Shown: positions 17,620-27,597, numbered from the stretch's first letter. The stretch: 64,000 nt of DNA from JABGPL01 sp964387885 (GCA_964387885.1 CAYLYZ010000018.1:1-64000), one strand, 5' to 3'. Translations and numbers: made by a program. The notes: generated by a model from the letters alone, not told the origin.

Positions 17620-18216
17620 TTACTGGAACTGCTTCAATAAAGTGACCGGGAAAAGTGGTTTCATTGCTTTACCGTCTACGTAAAATTTACAGGCATCCAT
17701 CGCTCTGATGATCGTTTGAAAAGGAATCCCACCATCTGCAGCAATTGAGACTTCTTCACCATCACTAAAACGGTATTTAGGTATGGTTTTCATTTCTCCG
17801 CTCCGCTCGTCCATAACCGTCGAAGTGCCAATTGGCTCTCCGACTTCGCGTTGCTTGATCGCTATTAGACTGTCCTTTAAAGCTTCCCAATCGTGAGTAC
17901 CACCGTTAGAAGGGATTTCAAAGAAATTGGGACCCAAATCAACAGACTGGTAAATACTAACCTGAATACTCTCAGGTTGAATATTTAAAAGCAGGTTGAG
18001 CTTTTCGATAGATTCTTCAGGAGGATCGGTAGTTGCTCCACCTCCGGAAGTTGATGTTTCTGCAGGCGGTAAATACTCCAAAAGCGAAAGTTCCGTTAAT
18101 CGAGCTGCAGATAGCAACATCGGAATCAGAACAACCATCAGATTCATAATAGGCGTAATATTCGGCTCAATGCTTTCAGGCGCCCGTTTCTTCTTATCTG
18201 AAGGTTTAAATGCCAC
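17620..18216 (-). CDS. ExbD/TolR-like protein with Asn in place of the channel Asp
   Basis: A 198-residue ExbD-family protein. The N-terminal EPNITPIMNLMVVLIPMLL aligns with INVTPFIDVMLVLL of E. coli ExbD, but the position of Asp25 is Asn25 here. A G/T-rich linker (about 52-65) and a periplasmic domain with ISIAADGGIPFQTIIRAMDACKF follow, the second being the typical ExbD C-terminal strand-helix. It starts at a GTG that shares one base with the TolQ stop (TAGTG), with AGGGG upstream, so it is translated with TolQ. With the second ExbD it may form a mixed dimer in which only one subunit carries the titratable group. Confidence 0.85.
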   Translation of the reverse strand: MAFKPSDKKKRAPESIEPNITPIMNLMVVLIPMLLSAARLTELSLLEYLPPAETSTSGGGATTDPPEESIEKLNLLLNIQPESIQVSIYQSVDLGPNFFEIPSNGGTHDWEALKDSLIAIKQREVGEPIGTSTVMDERSGEMKTIPKYRFSDGEEVSIAADGGIPFQTIIRAMDACKFYVDGKAMKPLFPVTLLKQFQ

Positions 18217-18863
18217 TATTTACCCCTGGTCATCAGGTGAATAAGCTTTACTGAGTGCTCATCAATATCATCAACGATATCGTTCGCTTTGGTGTTGATA
18301 ACCGTGTACGCAATCAAAGAAGGAATCGCTACCAACAATCCCCACATAGTTGTGAGCATCGCGACCGCAATACCTTGCGTCAGAGCTTCCTGACCGGCAC
18401 CAGCAGCACCTGCAGCTTCGAATGAGACAATCAGACCAAAAATTGTTCCAAGCAAACCTGTCAGCGTGGCAATGTTACCAATCACCGCAAGATAACCTGT
18501 TCGCTTGCTTAATTTGGGAATTATCTCAAGCGTTGCCTCATCAACAGCATTCTGTACAGCCCTGAAGTCGATAAAATCTCGACCCTTTGCTTCCTTAACT
18601 GCTGCGAGCACAACAAGTGGCAAAGCCTTTTGACCTGCAGAACGGCAAAGCTCAATAGCTTTATCGTAATTATCCTTCAGGACAAGTTCCCGGATCTTCG
18701 CCATGAATCGCGAGGCACTTACGTTTGAGCGGACATAAATAAATATTGCCCGTTCAAGCGCGATTGCCAGCATAACTGCACCGAAGATTAGAATAATCCA
18801 CATGAACTGCCAGCCAGGCTGAGCAGTATTAAAAGCGTGGAAGAACTTGGAAAAGACGGACAT
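18216..18863 (-). CDS. MotA/TolQ/ExbB proton-channel family protein
   Basis: A 215-residue TolQ/ExbB-type stator subunit with three membrane helices (about 18-40, 120-145 and 165-190). The conserved cytoplasmic-facing channel segment IGNIATLTGLLGTIFGLIVSF and the third helix TQGIAVAMLTTMWGLLVAIPSL are canonical. It would form the pentamer around the ExbD dimer and convert proton flow into torque or force. It lies between a small secreted protein gene and two ExbD genes, downstream of two giant TPR genes. Confidence 0.93.
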   Translation of the reverse strand: MSVFSKFFHAFNTAQPGWQFMWIILIFGAVMLAIALERAIFIYVRSNVSASRFMAKIRELVLKDNYDKAIELCRSAGQKALPLVVLAAVKEAKGRDFIDFRAVQNAVDEATLEIIPKLSKRTGYLAVIGNIATLTGLLGTIFGLIVSFEAAGAAGAGQEALTQGIAVAMLTTMWGLLVAIPSLIAYTVINTKANDIVDDIDEHSVKLIHLMTRGK

Positions 18864-18964
18864 AAGCCTCGTTCTCCATCATTTCAGTTTTTTATTGAAT
18901 TTGCAGCGTTTCGACCGAAGTTCCCACGCTGGATAAAATTGTCTGTTAAGGGTATTTTAATATA

Positions 18965-19300
18965 TTAGCGATTCCGCTCTCGAGCAAGCATCTTTTTCGG
19001 TTCTTTTATCTTAGTTGGTTTCATTTTGCTCAAATCAGGGCGAATCAGCGTTGTTTCTTCCTGTTGCATGCGTTTAAGAGGGCTTTTTATGGCAACTCTC
19101 TCGATTTCTGGTTTCTGACGTTGGATCGTTACTACCACAGTAGGTAGCTCCGGCGCAACTTCAATGAGAATTTCCTGCAGCATCAGCACTTCACCTTCAT
19201 CGACTGTTTCTTCTGCTTGATTAGCGTTCTCCTGTGAAAAAGAAACCGAAGCTAAGCCAAAACACAAAATGATTGTCAATAAATAAAATAATGTTCTCAT
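18965..19300 (-). CDS. Small secreted protein of the motor operon, unknown
   Basis: A 111-residue protein with a clear signal peptide (LFYLLTIILCFGLASVSFS, cleavage near residue 22). The mature part is acidic at first, then strongly basic at the end (MKPTKIKEPKKMLARERNR). No domain recognised. It begins 9 bases after the 1804-residue TPR gene stop, with AAGGAAAG upstream, and precedes tolQ. The basic tail could bind the acidic regions of the two TPR proteins (inference). Confidence 0.75.
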   Translation of the reverse strand: MRTLFYLLTIILCFGLASVSFSQENANQAEETVDEGEVLMLQEILIEVAPELPTVVVTIQRQKPEIERVAIKSPLKRMQQEETTLIRPDLSKMKPTKIKEPKKMLARERNR

Positions 19301-19309
19301 GCTCTTTCC

Positions 19310-22300
19310 TTATCGAAGTTTATTCTTTTCAACAGTACGCAGTCGATACATCTCAGATTCGGTTGGCTCTGCAATACTCATCTGTTTAAGTGCGCGTTGC
19401 CGTTCCTTTTCCTTATCACCAATCAGATCCAACTGTTGACCAATATCAGCAATGCTCTCAAAAATCATTCCAGCAGTCAAGCCGTGTCCGGTTTCATCAA
19501 CATCCGAAACACCAACTGCTATTACATTCATACCATCAACTAAATACTGGCTGATATCAAACATATCAACCCTGTCGAAATCTATTTCGTCCCTGTTGTC
19601 AGCGGCAATATATATACCATTGATAAACAGGTTAAAATCGTCGTCAGCCGTTATCCAAATTTGGCTCGAGGTCGGTTTGGCACCAAGGTAGAACTCCTTG
19701 CGAAAATATCGCCTCGTTGAAGTTTCATCACTACCGATCCAGTCTTGCCATGCTAATTCTGCTGATTCAAGCGCTTGTTGCTGTTCGAGAGTTGTAAATG
19801 ACTCGCCCTCCTCATCCAGCATTTGCAGGAAATCATCCTCTTCACCACCCTGTAAACCGTTTGCTGAATCCGGAAGTGTATCGCTTTCGGCTATTAACTC
19901 AAACCAGATGGGTTGTGCACCAAGACTGTCTAACATCCCTAATTCCGTTCCAATTGGCAAAGAAGTAAGAACAGCATTTCCCCAGTCATCTCCGGAGAAA
20001 CCCATCGCTTCAAATCCACGCACATATTCATTCCATGCACGCCAGTTCGTATTGGTGATCTCTGTTGTACGTTCCGGGCGGATACCGAAAGCCGATGCGA
20101 ATTCTCCGGGATTTTCCCGTACTGCTATACGCATTAGGTCGACACTGGCATCTCCGAAGATATCGTAATCGGTTTTTAATCTGATACCCTCGGTTAGAAG
20201 TTCTAGATCATAATCTGAAAGATAAGCTGAAATATCATCAAATGCGAGTGAAGCATCATCCCAGATATAATCTTGAGTATCATTATAATTCACTGAATAT
20301 TGTTCAAGACGATCGGTTGCCTGAACAGAATAGTCCTTGATCTTGTTATGCTGATCAATTACGAACTGCATAATTCGATCGTAAACTCCTTCACCAAATC
20401 CATATGGAAGTTCATATGTTACAACGGTATCCATCACACTTGCGAAGGCGAATATGTTGTCTTGAATAAAGATATTAAAATAATCGTACTGATACTGAAT
20501 TAATGTCCCCATTTCTTCAGGGTATAATCCATCCGGAGATTGCGCATCTTCACCTCTCGGCAGCATTTCGTCATAATGACCGGTATACCTGTTTATACGA
20601 TCAATTGTGAGATTAATCTGTTCATCATATTGATCAACTAATACTTCCATGACATTGTGACATACCAGGCGAACTTTGTCATTATATTCATCACCAAGTT
20701 CGTATTTGACCGCCTGTATATTTGCCTGTAAAAATAATCCGCATAGTTCCTGAGCCATCGGAACGATTGTGCTGTTCAAAATCTCCTCGCGAAACAGCAT
20801 ATTGATTTCTTCATCGTCCTCAGTACCTCTGATGAGAAGGTTTTCATCCCAGAGACGAGTTAAATACTCACCTCTATTGAAAGCCAAATCAGGGATTCTG
20901 ACTTTTGATACCTCAATAACATCATTTGCTATTGTAAGTGATGAATCTATCTCGGTCAGCGTTAAGCCGAAAATTCTCTGTTGAGAAAGCGAGTCTGAAA
21001 GCCCTTCAGCATCCTCTCGCTGCATTGTGGCTATAGTTTCAGTTATTGAATCGTAATCATTTTGTACGTTAACGCGCTCAGTATGTAATTGATCAATAAT
21101 CGAATTAAGGTTCACAATAGCTGACTCATAAGTAGCTGACGCCACAGCACTTAGTAAAATAGACTTGTCAACTAACTCTGAAGTTGCCTGAAGACGTTGA
21201 TCTTGAGCAGTGTATTCGGGAAATTCCTGCTCATAAGTTGCGCGCGCCAGTTCATCATCGAGAAGACCCATAAGATAAAAGCCTTTATAGCCTTCCTTTT
21301 GACCTAATGAAAGAAGTTTCTGGTATTTTTCTGTCAGGTCATTCCGCATGGCTATCTTCTCTTGCTCAGTTGCGTTTATAGCTGATGTGGGAAGCCTGAA
21401 TTGGATTTCATCATAATCAGCATGTTCCCATTCCAAAACCTGGATTAGAGCTTGAGAGGCATATTTAGGACTTCCGGGTAAACCTCTGTTTATCATTCTG
21501 TCATGGGCGGTGACAGTTCTATTAAACTCTCTTGAAGCCTGCGCTACATTACCCTGTTCAAGGAAGTACTTACCACGTTCAAAATTCGCTTGTATTGTGC
21601 GAGGATTGTTTGGGAATTTTGCAGAAAATCTTTGATATATCTCATTTGCCTTATCCACATCTCCCAGACTCAAATAGTGTTCAGCATTCTCAAACAGATA
21701 GATATGTGCATCATCATCTGTAGGGAAAAGTGAAACGAACAGCTCGTTGACCCTTATTACACCTTCGTGATCCTCAATAGAAGCGTAATTAGCACTGGCA
21801 TTCGCCAATGCACCTTTTGTAAGGTCAGATTCAGGATAATTATTGGCAAGATTTTCAAACATTTCAGCTGACGCACTAAGGTCAGCAATTTCAGTTTGAA
21901 GATCATAACCTGCATTGTACAGTGCCTTGGGAGCATACTCTGAAGCAGGATATCTATCAACAATCATGAGGAAGACGTCTCTCGCCTCGTCCCAAGCCTC
22001 ACCTAACCTGTATTCAAGCCCTGCCTGGAACAATGAACGGTCTGCATATTCATAATCCGGTGTTTCGATAGCAACGCGTTTGAATCTCTCTGCAGCTTCC
22101 AGATGGTTATCACTGGTCTTCAGATCTTTTGCACCGAGGAATAATGATTCAGCTTTTCTAGTAGACAGGGATGTTTTTAATTCCTCATCAACATCTGCCA
22201 TCTGAACCATTGCGTGAACTTCCTCGACTTTATCATATTCCTTGCTCTGGAAGTGCCCCTCTAAAACTAATTGATAGGCTTTGCCAACATGCTCGCTACC

Positions 22301-24724
22301 CGGGAAATCATTTATCAACGAATAGGCATATACCCTTGATTCAGCAAACTGATTATGTTCAAAAAGCATATCCGATGCTCTAAGGAGCATATCCGGGCAT
22401 AAGTTTGAGGTCGGGAATAACTCGATGAATTTATCGTAAGCTGCAAGCAGCAGTCTCTGTGAATTCAGCAACTCAGTTGGGGAAATCACCTCTGTTGTGT
22501 CAACGGGTACCGATTCATCAGTAACTGAATCAGGTTCTGTGGTCGCTTCGAGAGGTGACATTATGTCTCCGTCATCTGACACATAAATCCTGCCTGATTC
22601 TTCCCGCTTGACAAAATTTTGTGCAAGTGCAACAACACGACCAGCTGCTATTTCTCGATATGTTGTGTCATCATAAGCCGTTGCAATCTGCCAATACTCA
22701 CGCATTGCAAGCATTGGTTCATTAAGCCGGTTTTCTAAAACGGAAGCAAGTTTATAAAGTATCTTGTATGCATTTGGACCTTCTGGCCAGAACCGTAGAT
22801 ACTCCCTGCTATATTTAACGTATTCTTTATATTTTTCCCGATCACGAGTATCTGTTGCCTGAACCAGCAACTCATCAATAATCATATCGAGAGTTTTCTC
22901 AAGCAGTGGGATAACCTTCTTTCGAGTGGCTGGATCCTCATTTAATCTCCACCACTCAGAATCAGGATTATAAGATGTGAAGAAATTGATTTTCTCAATC
23001 TGTGCCTGCTCGACATCAAAAATATTTCCTTCCTGATAAAGGTCAACAATTTTTGCCTGAACTTCAGGAGCACGGTCATTGATCGGGAAAATCTCTAGGA
23101 ATTTGTAATATGTTTCAGCAGCCATCATATATCGACCAAGCTGCTTATTGAAAATATCTCCGAGCTGCATCATTACATCTGCACCATACCGTTCCTTCCG
23201 AACTGGATTGTTATCCAACCATATTGCGAGATTATCAACACCCGCTCCATCCCATTCTGCAGGATCAATTGCGTAGCAGATTCCAAGATAATTGACTGAC
23301 TCGTTAGCAATATCCAGCAAAGTACCTTCATCGAGACCACCTTCTTCACCGCTGAATGAGATATCGAGAACACTGGCAAAATATTCAACAGCCATAGGGA
23401 GATCACTCATTCGATAATATGTCCAGCCAAGTTTGTACAGAGCTTCCTGATAATACTTTGATTCCGGGAATTTCTGCAAAATCTGGTTGAAGGCCAACGC
23501 TGCACTTTCAAGGTCATTTATCGGAGGTTGGAAATAATAATCTCCAATACGGCGTAACGAGTTCAGAACATAATTACTTTCTGGATAAATTGAAATGAGA
23601 GTTTCGAAAATTCTGTTGGCATTAGTTCTGTCAATTTCCCTCGGACTCTCGGAAGTTAATACTCCGATGTTGTATAACGCATCATCAGCATACTCACTCG
23701 TCGGGTATTCGTCGACAACCTTCTGATACATTACCATAATTCGAGAGTAATCCGGTTCTGGCGGTACAAGTCTACCTGCTGCTGCAGGATCAGTCTCAGC
23801 CAGCCTGTTCATTTCATCAATGTAATTCCCGGTCTCCTCGAGGAATCGGTCGTATTCTTCCTGATAGGAGAGTTCAGTGAACCTGAAATATAATCCGGCA
23901 ATAGCATCTCTTCTTGCTGGATCAGTTAGATTTTCCTCATTAGAGGTTTGCTCCCTGAGAATCTCAAGCCCTTTTTGTATCAATTCACGTCGATAGTCCT
24001 TAATTTCCTGACTAATATCTTCCCGCTCAACACTTCGCTCAAGCAGCATTGCCTCAATTTCCTCAATGCCAGGTTCTGCAGGTTGTTCAACTGTTTCCTC
24101 GGTTGATTCTTCAACTTCTGTATCCTGCTCATCGGTTTCAGCACTATCATCAGTTTGTTCTTCTACTTCAGTGGATTGTTCGGGACTATCCTCAGATTCT
24201 TCAACGACCTCATCTTCTTTTTCATCGTCGTTTGCGGGTGGATCGTCTACAGTTTCAATCGGTTGATCATTGGTTTCCGTAACAGATTCAACCGCTTCTT
24301 CTTCCTGCTGATCGGACTCCTCAGTGGAAATTTTATTTTCAACCGAATCCATTACAGATAACAATTGCTCTCTTAGAGACGCGTAAGTGTCACCACCTTC
24401 ATCATCCTCATTCGGAATTTCCCCGCCTGTAATTGCTGAAAGTTCACCAAGAGCTCGGATTACAAGCTCACCTTCTGACATGAACTCTCCATACGGTTCA
24501 CTCGCGGGATTGTTCACCAGCTCGAGCCATCTGTCACGATCCTCAGCCGGAATGAAGCTCAAACCGGATAGTAGAGGCGATTCTGTATCTGATGAGGTTT
24601 GATTTTGCGCAACACCTTCCTGATCAGCTGGCTGGGTATAGCCAGGAGCACTCACTGAAAACAACCAGATAAACAATAAGCCGCTGGCAAGAAGGAAATT
24701 TCGCCCGGTTAACTTAATTTTCAT
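19310..24724 (-). CDS. Giant secreted TPR protein (1804 aa) with C-terminal jelly-roll-like domain
   Basis: An exported protein: signal peptide (LLASGLLFIWLFSVSAPGYTQ), an acidic E/D/S/T-rich segment (about 120-225), then a very long array of TPR-like repeats (about 270-1180) with many YPxSEYAxxALYxIG motifs as in BamD/YbgF/CpoB-type periplasmic TPR proteins. A coiled-coil stretch follows (about 1215-1275). Near the C-terminus (about 1670-1757) is a beta domain with QIWITADDDFNLFINGIYI, like the galactose-binding jelly-roll used to bind sugars. ATGA overlap with the preceding TPR gene shows translational coupling. No catalytic motif seen. With TolQ/ExbD downstream it is a plausible force-receiving periplasmic scaffold, compare GltI-type TPR proteins of Myxococcus (inference). 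Confidence 0.88.
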   Translation of the reverse strand: MKIKLTGRNFLLASGLLFIWLFSVSAPGYTQPADQEGVAQNQTSSDTESPLLSGLSFIPAEDRDRWLELVNNPASEPYGEFMSEGELVIRALGELSAITGGEIPNEDDEGGDTYASLREQLLSVMDSVENKISTEESDQQEEEAVESVTETNDQPIETVDDPPANDDEKEDEVVEESEDSPEQSTEVEEQTDDSAETDEQDTEVEESTEETVEQPAEPGIEEIEAMLLERSVEREDISQEIKDYRRELIQKGLEILREQTSNEENLTDPARRDAIAGLYFRFTELSYQEEYDRFLEETGNYIDEMNRLAETDPAAAGRLVPPEPDYSRIMVMYQKVVDEYPTSEYADDALYNIGVLTSESPREIDRTNANRIFETLISIYPESNYVLNSLRRIGDYYFQPPINDLESAALAFNQILQKFPESKYYQEALYKLGWTYYRMSDLPMAVEYFASVLDISFSGEEGGLDEGTLLDIANESVNYLGICYAIDPAEWDGAGVDNLAIWLDNNPVRKERYGADVMMQLGDIFNKQLGRYMMAAETYYKFLEIFPINDRAPEVQAKIVDLYQEGNIFDVEQAQIEKINFFTSYNPDSEWWRLNEDPATRKKVIPLLEKTLDMIIDELLVQATDTRDREKYKEYVKYSREYLRFWPEGPNAYKILYKLASVLENRLNEPMLAMREYWQIATAYDDTTYREIAAGRVVALAQNFVKREESGRIYVSDDGDIMSPLEATTEPDSVTDESVPVDTTEVISPTELLNSQRLLLAAYDKFIELFPTSNLCPDMLLRASDMLFEHNQFAESRVYAYSLINDFPGSEHVGKAYQLVLEGHFQSKEYDKVEEVHAMVQMADVDEELKTSLSTRKAESLFLGAKDLKTSDNHLEAAERFKRVAIETPDYEYADRSLFQAGLEYRLGEAWDEARDVFLMIVDRYPASEYAPKALYNAGYDLQTEIADLSASAEMFENLANNYPESDLTKGALANASANYASIEDHEGVIRVNELFVSLFPTDDDAHIYLFENAEHYLSLGDVDKANEIYQRFSAKFPNNPRTIQANFERGKYFLEQGNVAQASREFNRTVTAHDRMINRGLPGSPKYASQALIQVLEWEHADYDEIQFRLPTSAINATEQEKIAMRNDLTEKYQKLLSLGQKEGYKGFYLMGLLDDELARATYEQEFPEYTAQDQRLQATSELVDKSILLSAVASATYESAIVNLNSIIDQLHTERVNVQNDYDSITETIATMQREDAEGLSDSLSQQRIFGLTLTEIDSSLTIANDVIEVSKVRIPDLAFNRGEYLTRLWDENLLIRGTEDDEEINMLFREEILNSTIVPMAQELCGLFLQANIQAVKYELGDEYNDKVRLVCHNVMEVLVDQYDEQINLTIDRINRYTGHYDEMLPRGEDAQSPDGLYPEEMGTLIQYQYDYFNIFIQDNIFAFASVMDTVVTYELPYGFGEGVYDRIMQFVIDQHNKIKDYSVQATDRLEQYSVNYNDTQDYIWDDASLAFDDISAYLSDYDLELLTEGIRLKTDYDIFGDASVDLMRIAVRENPGEFASAFGIRPERTTEITNTNWRAWNEYVRGFEAMGFSGDDWGNAVLTSLPIGTELGMLDSLGAQPIWFELIAESDTLPDSANGLQGGEEDDFLQMLDEEGESFTTLEQQQALESAELAWQDWIGSDETSTRRYFRKEFYLGAKPTSSQIWITADDDFNLFINGIYIAADNRDEIDFDRVDMFDISQYLVDGMNVIAVGVSDVDETGHGLTAGMIFESIADIGQQLDLIGDKEKERQRALKQMSIAEPTESEMYRLRTVEKNKLR

Positions 24725-27426
24725 GGTTGATTCGACTCCTGGTTCTGGGTGCTCTCTGAATCCACTTCTGGTTCAGTATCGGAATTAACAGGTGGTTCAG
24801 TATCAGTTTCTGTGGGTGTTTCTCCACCCTGTTCAACTTGTGGTTCGGTTTCTGTTTCTGCTGGAGGTTCGGCACCTTGCTCAGCAGGTGCTTCAGTATC
24901 AGTTCCCGCCGGAGTTTCAGTATTCTGTTCTGCTGGTGGTTCGGTTTCCGGTTCTGTTGGTGTTTCTTCAGGTGGTTCGGTTTCCGAATCTTCTAGTGTT
25001 TCCTCGCCTTGCTCTGCAGGTGCTTCAGTATCTTCTTCAGTAGGTGTTTCGGTTTCTGGTCCGGTTTCTATTTCACCTGCTGGTTCAACAGGAGTTTCAG
25101 CATCGAGGTCTATCGGCATCTCGTCTTCAACTGACTCGTTCTCGTCAACTGCAGCCTCTTCCGGTGAAATAGTCGGTTCCCACATTTGCACAGGCGGCGC
25201 GAAATATCGTTCTTCCTCGGTAGAAACCTCAGTGACAAAGACTGTTGCCTGTTCTTCCTCCATTTCGGCGATCCGACGTCTGGATGAAAGCACAATATTC
25301 AGCTGCTGAATATACTGATCTAGTTCCTGTAACTGCTGCTCTCGGGCATGATAATCTTCAAAATCAAGCCCACCATAAATACTACGTTTTACAGCAAAAC
25401 GACTCCAACTGTCTAGATTGCTCGCAATATCCAGCTCTTTTGAAGTATTTATGCTGAAGTTCATAACAGCCAATTCATCAGTAAGATTCTTCAGTTCAAG
25501 CTCAAGTCCTGTCATATCGATTATCAACTTCGGATCATCTACTCGTCTGGCTTGTTCACTTAAATCGTTGATGATAGTTATTGAATTATCAAGGGCTGAG
25601 GATTCAGCCGCGAATCGCTGGTTCAACAATTCTTGCTGGGTTTCCGCATATTCCTCTTCAGCTTCATGTTGAATTAATGTTCTCCGATTAATTTCAAATT
25701 GAATACCGGTATTTATCCGATAAAGAAGGTCTTCAATTTCTGATAATCTGTATGAATAGCTCTCTGAGAATTTTCTTTCCGATCGTGTTTCAGAATTAGA
25801 CAATTCCGATATGAGATCTCTTGATTCTTCGTGAGCCTTTAAAATTTCTCTAAGCCTGTTCCTTTCTAAAACAAGTTCTTTTATCTTCGGTCGTGACTTT
25901 GAGCTCTCATAAATGGCAATCTTTTCTTCCAACTGATCTATGGTTCGTTGCAGCGTCAGATATTGAGGGAAGAGTTGCCGTTGATTGTTAATGAAAACCT
26001 CGATTTCAAGAGGAATTGCATCCTTCTTAAGTTTCCTGACCGTCTCCTTCTCAAGATTAATCGCTTGATATTCCCTGTAAATACGCGCTGCATCCATGAG
26101 CTCTTCATACTTAATATGCGCCAAAGAATCCATTTCAAGTGTCTCCGCGCATGCACCAATGATTGCAGCTGCTTCACTTAAATAGTGGCTTGAAGTGTAG
26201 GTGTTAAAGAAATATTGCCCGACAAGTAGAGAATTCTCAAAATCTCCCAGTCGGAAAAGTGCCCATACGATACTGATGTCAGCTTCTTCTTTCAGATAAT
26301 CTAATTCCCGGACTTCAATAAATCGCTCAAGGGAAGTTTTGAAATCCTCCTTCATAAAGGCGACATAACCAAGTTTTAACAACACCTGATCATTAACCTC
26401 TGGAGAAATCAAGGCTCGATTAAGTTCCTCCTCAAGCAAAAGGGTGAACCGGGTTTCTGCCTCGTCAAATTGCTCTAAGACAAGGTAGCACTCAGCAACA
26501 TGTAGTTGTGCTTGTTCATATCTGTCCTCATAAGGTGGAATTTGATCGAACAAAACCAGTGCATTCTCGGCATCTCCCATGAACATCAGATACCGCGCAG
26601 CGAGATCGGTTGTCTGCCAATACTGATCATCCTGAAGATTTCCGAACAGATCCTGATTCAACGTCGATAATTCAAGGACCTTTGTGGCATCCCCTCTGTC
26701 ACCAAATATTGAGATCAGTCGTTCCAGACTGATACGACGATGTTCATTATTATCATCTGAGAACACATTCTCTTCATATATCTCTATTGTCCGGAGATAC
26801 ATCCTTAGAGCAAAATATGACTCAGCAAGATAGAATTTCACATCTTCAAGATATCGGTAATCGTATGAATCAATAACTTCGGTTAACCGCAATACCGCAT
26901 CAGAGTATTCCCGTCTCTTGTAAGATTCAAGAGCGGTCTCCAAATCAAAACGGAACATACGGTGAAGTTGAGTGGGGTTTGAGGACTTGATCAACCTGTC
27001 TTTGATCAAGCGGGCCTGGAGGAATTTATGGTTAAATTCGTCCCGACGATACTGCTCCCAAGCTTTATACTTGAATCGCTGCGGAGCATCGCTGATATTG
27101 TCGGGCATCCTGTAAGAAGACTCATCAAATCCAGTTAATTCAGGTGGATTGAAAGCCTGATTGACAGACCTTGGATCTTTTCGTTGGCGTTTGGCGACCT
27201 CAAAATTGATACCATCAAACATCCATTTCAGAAATGACTCCCGAACAGTCATTTCCGCCGAAAAGGAAACTTCACGCTTCAGGAAGAAATAATCAGTGTA
27301 GGCTTGGTAAAGTTGGTCTTCTGTAAGTCTATCGTTCCGGCTTGTTGCTGCCTTGCCAACAGGAGGCATCAACAGACAGAAAACAACCAAAACGACAATG
27401 ATTTTTAAGGATCGGCGATAAATCAT
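24721..27426 (-). CDS. Large TPR/coiled-coil envelope protein with acidic repeat tail (901 aa)
   Basis: First gene of the motor operon. I start it at the ATG at 27426, where GGAGCGGA and a signal peptide (SLKIIVVLVVFCLLMPPVGKAA) agree. The open frame extends 43 residues further without support. TPR-like helices lie at about 170-440, a long coiled coil at about 460-720, and a final 150 residues are a low-complexity acidic tail of repeated TETEP/PAEQ units. No enzymatic motif. Its stop overlaps the next gene as ATGA, so the two TPR proteins are made in a fixed ratio. Predicted periplasmic or outer-membrane scaffold. Confidence 0.86.
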   Translation of the reverse strand: MIYRRSLKIIVVLVVFCLLMPPVGKAATSRNDRLTEDQLYQAYTDYFFLKREVSFSAEMTVRESFLKWMFDGINFEVAKRQRKDPRSVNQAFNPPELTGFDESSYRMPDNISDAPQRFKYKAWEQYRRDEFNHKFLQARLIKDRLIKSSNPTQLHRMFRFDLETALESYKRREYSDAVLRLTEVIDSYDYRYLEDVKFYLAESYFALRMYLRTIEIYEENVFSDDNNEHRRISLERLISIFGDRGDATKVLELSTLNQDLFGNLQDDQYWQTTDLAARYLMFMGDAENALVLFDQIPPYEDRYEQAQLHVAECYLVLEQFDEAETRFTLLLEEELNRALISPEVNDQVLLKLGYVAFMKEDFKTSLERFIEVRELDYLKEEADISIVWALFRLGDFENSLLVGQYFFNTYTSSHYLSEAAAIIGACAETLEMDSLAHIKYEELMDAARIYREYQAINLEKETVRKLKKDAIPLEIEVFINNQRQLFPQYLTLQRTIDQLEEKIAIYESSKSRPKIKELVLERNRLREILKAHEESRDLISELSNSETRSERKFSESYSYRLSEIEDLLYRINTGIQFEINRRTLIQHEAEEEYAETQQELLNQRFAAESSALDNSITIINDLSEQARRVDDPKLIIDMTGLELELKNLTDELAVMNFSINTSKELDIASNLDSWSRFAVKRSIYGGLDFEDYHAREQQLQELDQYIQQLNIVLSSRRRIAEMEEEQATVFVTEVSTEEERYFAPPVQMWEPTISPEEAAVDENESVEDEMPIDLDAETPVEPAGEIETGPETETPTEEDTEAPAEQGEETLEDSETEPPEETPTEPETEPPAEQNTETPAGTDTEAPAEQGAEPPAETETEPQVEQGGETPTETDTEPPVNSDTEPEVDSESTQNQESNQP

Positions 27427-27484
27427 TCCGCTCCGATGGGTTTTTCGATTGGGGCTGTCTAATAATGGTGTAAATAATCGGTAA

Positions 27485-27514
27485 TCCCAAGCTAATTGTT
27501 TAGTCAGCTTGGGA
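27485..27514 (-). promoter_or_regulatory. Hairpin in leader of the motor operon
   Basis: Arms TCCCAAGCT and AGCTTGGGA (27485-27493 and 27506-27514) with a 12-base loop, between the promoter and the first start codon. No U-run follows, so it is not a clear terminator. It could be a stability element or the residual atp terminator. Confidence 0.4.
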
Positions 27515-27533
27515 AAACCGCTTAGTAAGGTCA

Positions 27534-27562
27534 AACATACATCATTTTTAGGCAATTGTCAA
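27534..27562 (-). promoter_or_regulatory. Sigma70-type promoter of the TPR/TolQ motor operon
   Basis: Minus strand TTGACA (27557-27562), a 17-base spacer and TATGTT (27534-27539), in the gap after atpC. It gives an approximately 100-base leader and shows the motor operon can be transcribed apart from the ATP synthase. Confidence 0.7.
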
Positions 27563-27597
27563 GCAAAAACCCAGTTCTAACTGTATTTCAATACACC

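Noticed and set aside
24749..25309. 186-codon plus-strand frame with Ser/Gly/Val repeats
   Set aside because: Antisense shadow of the acidic repeat tail of the TPR protein.
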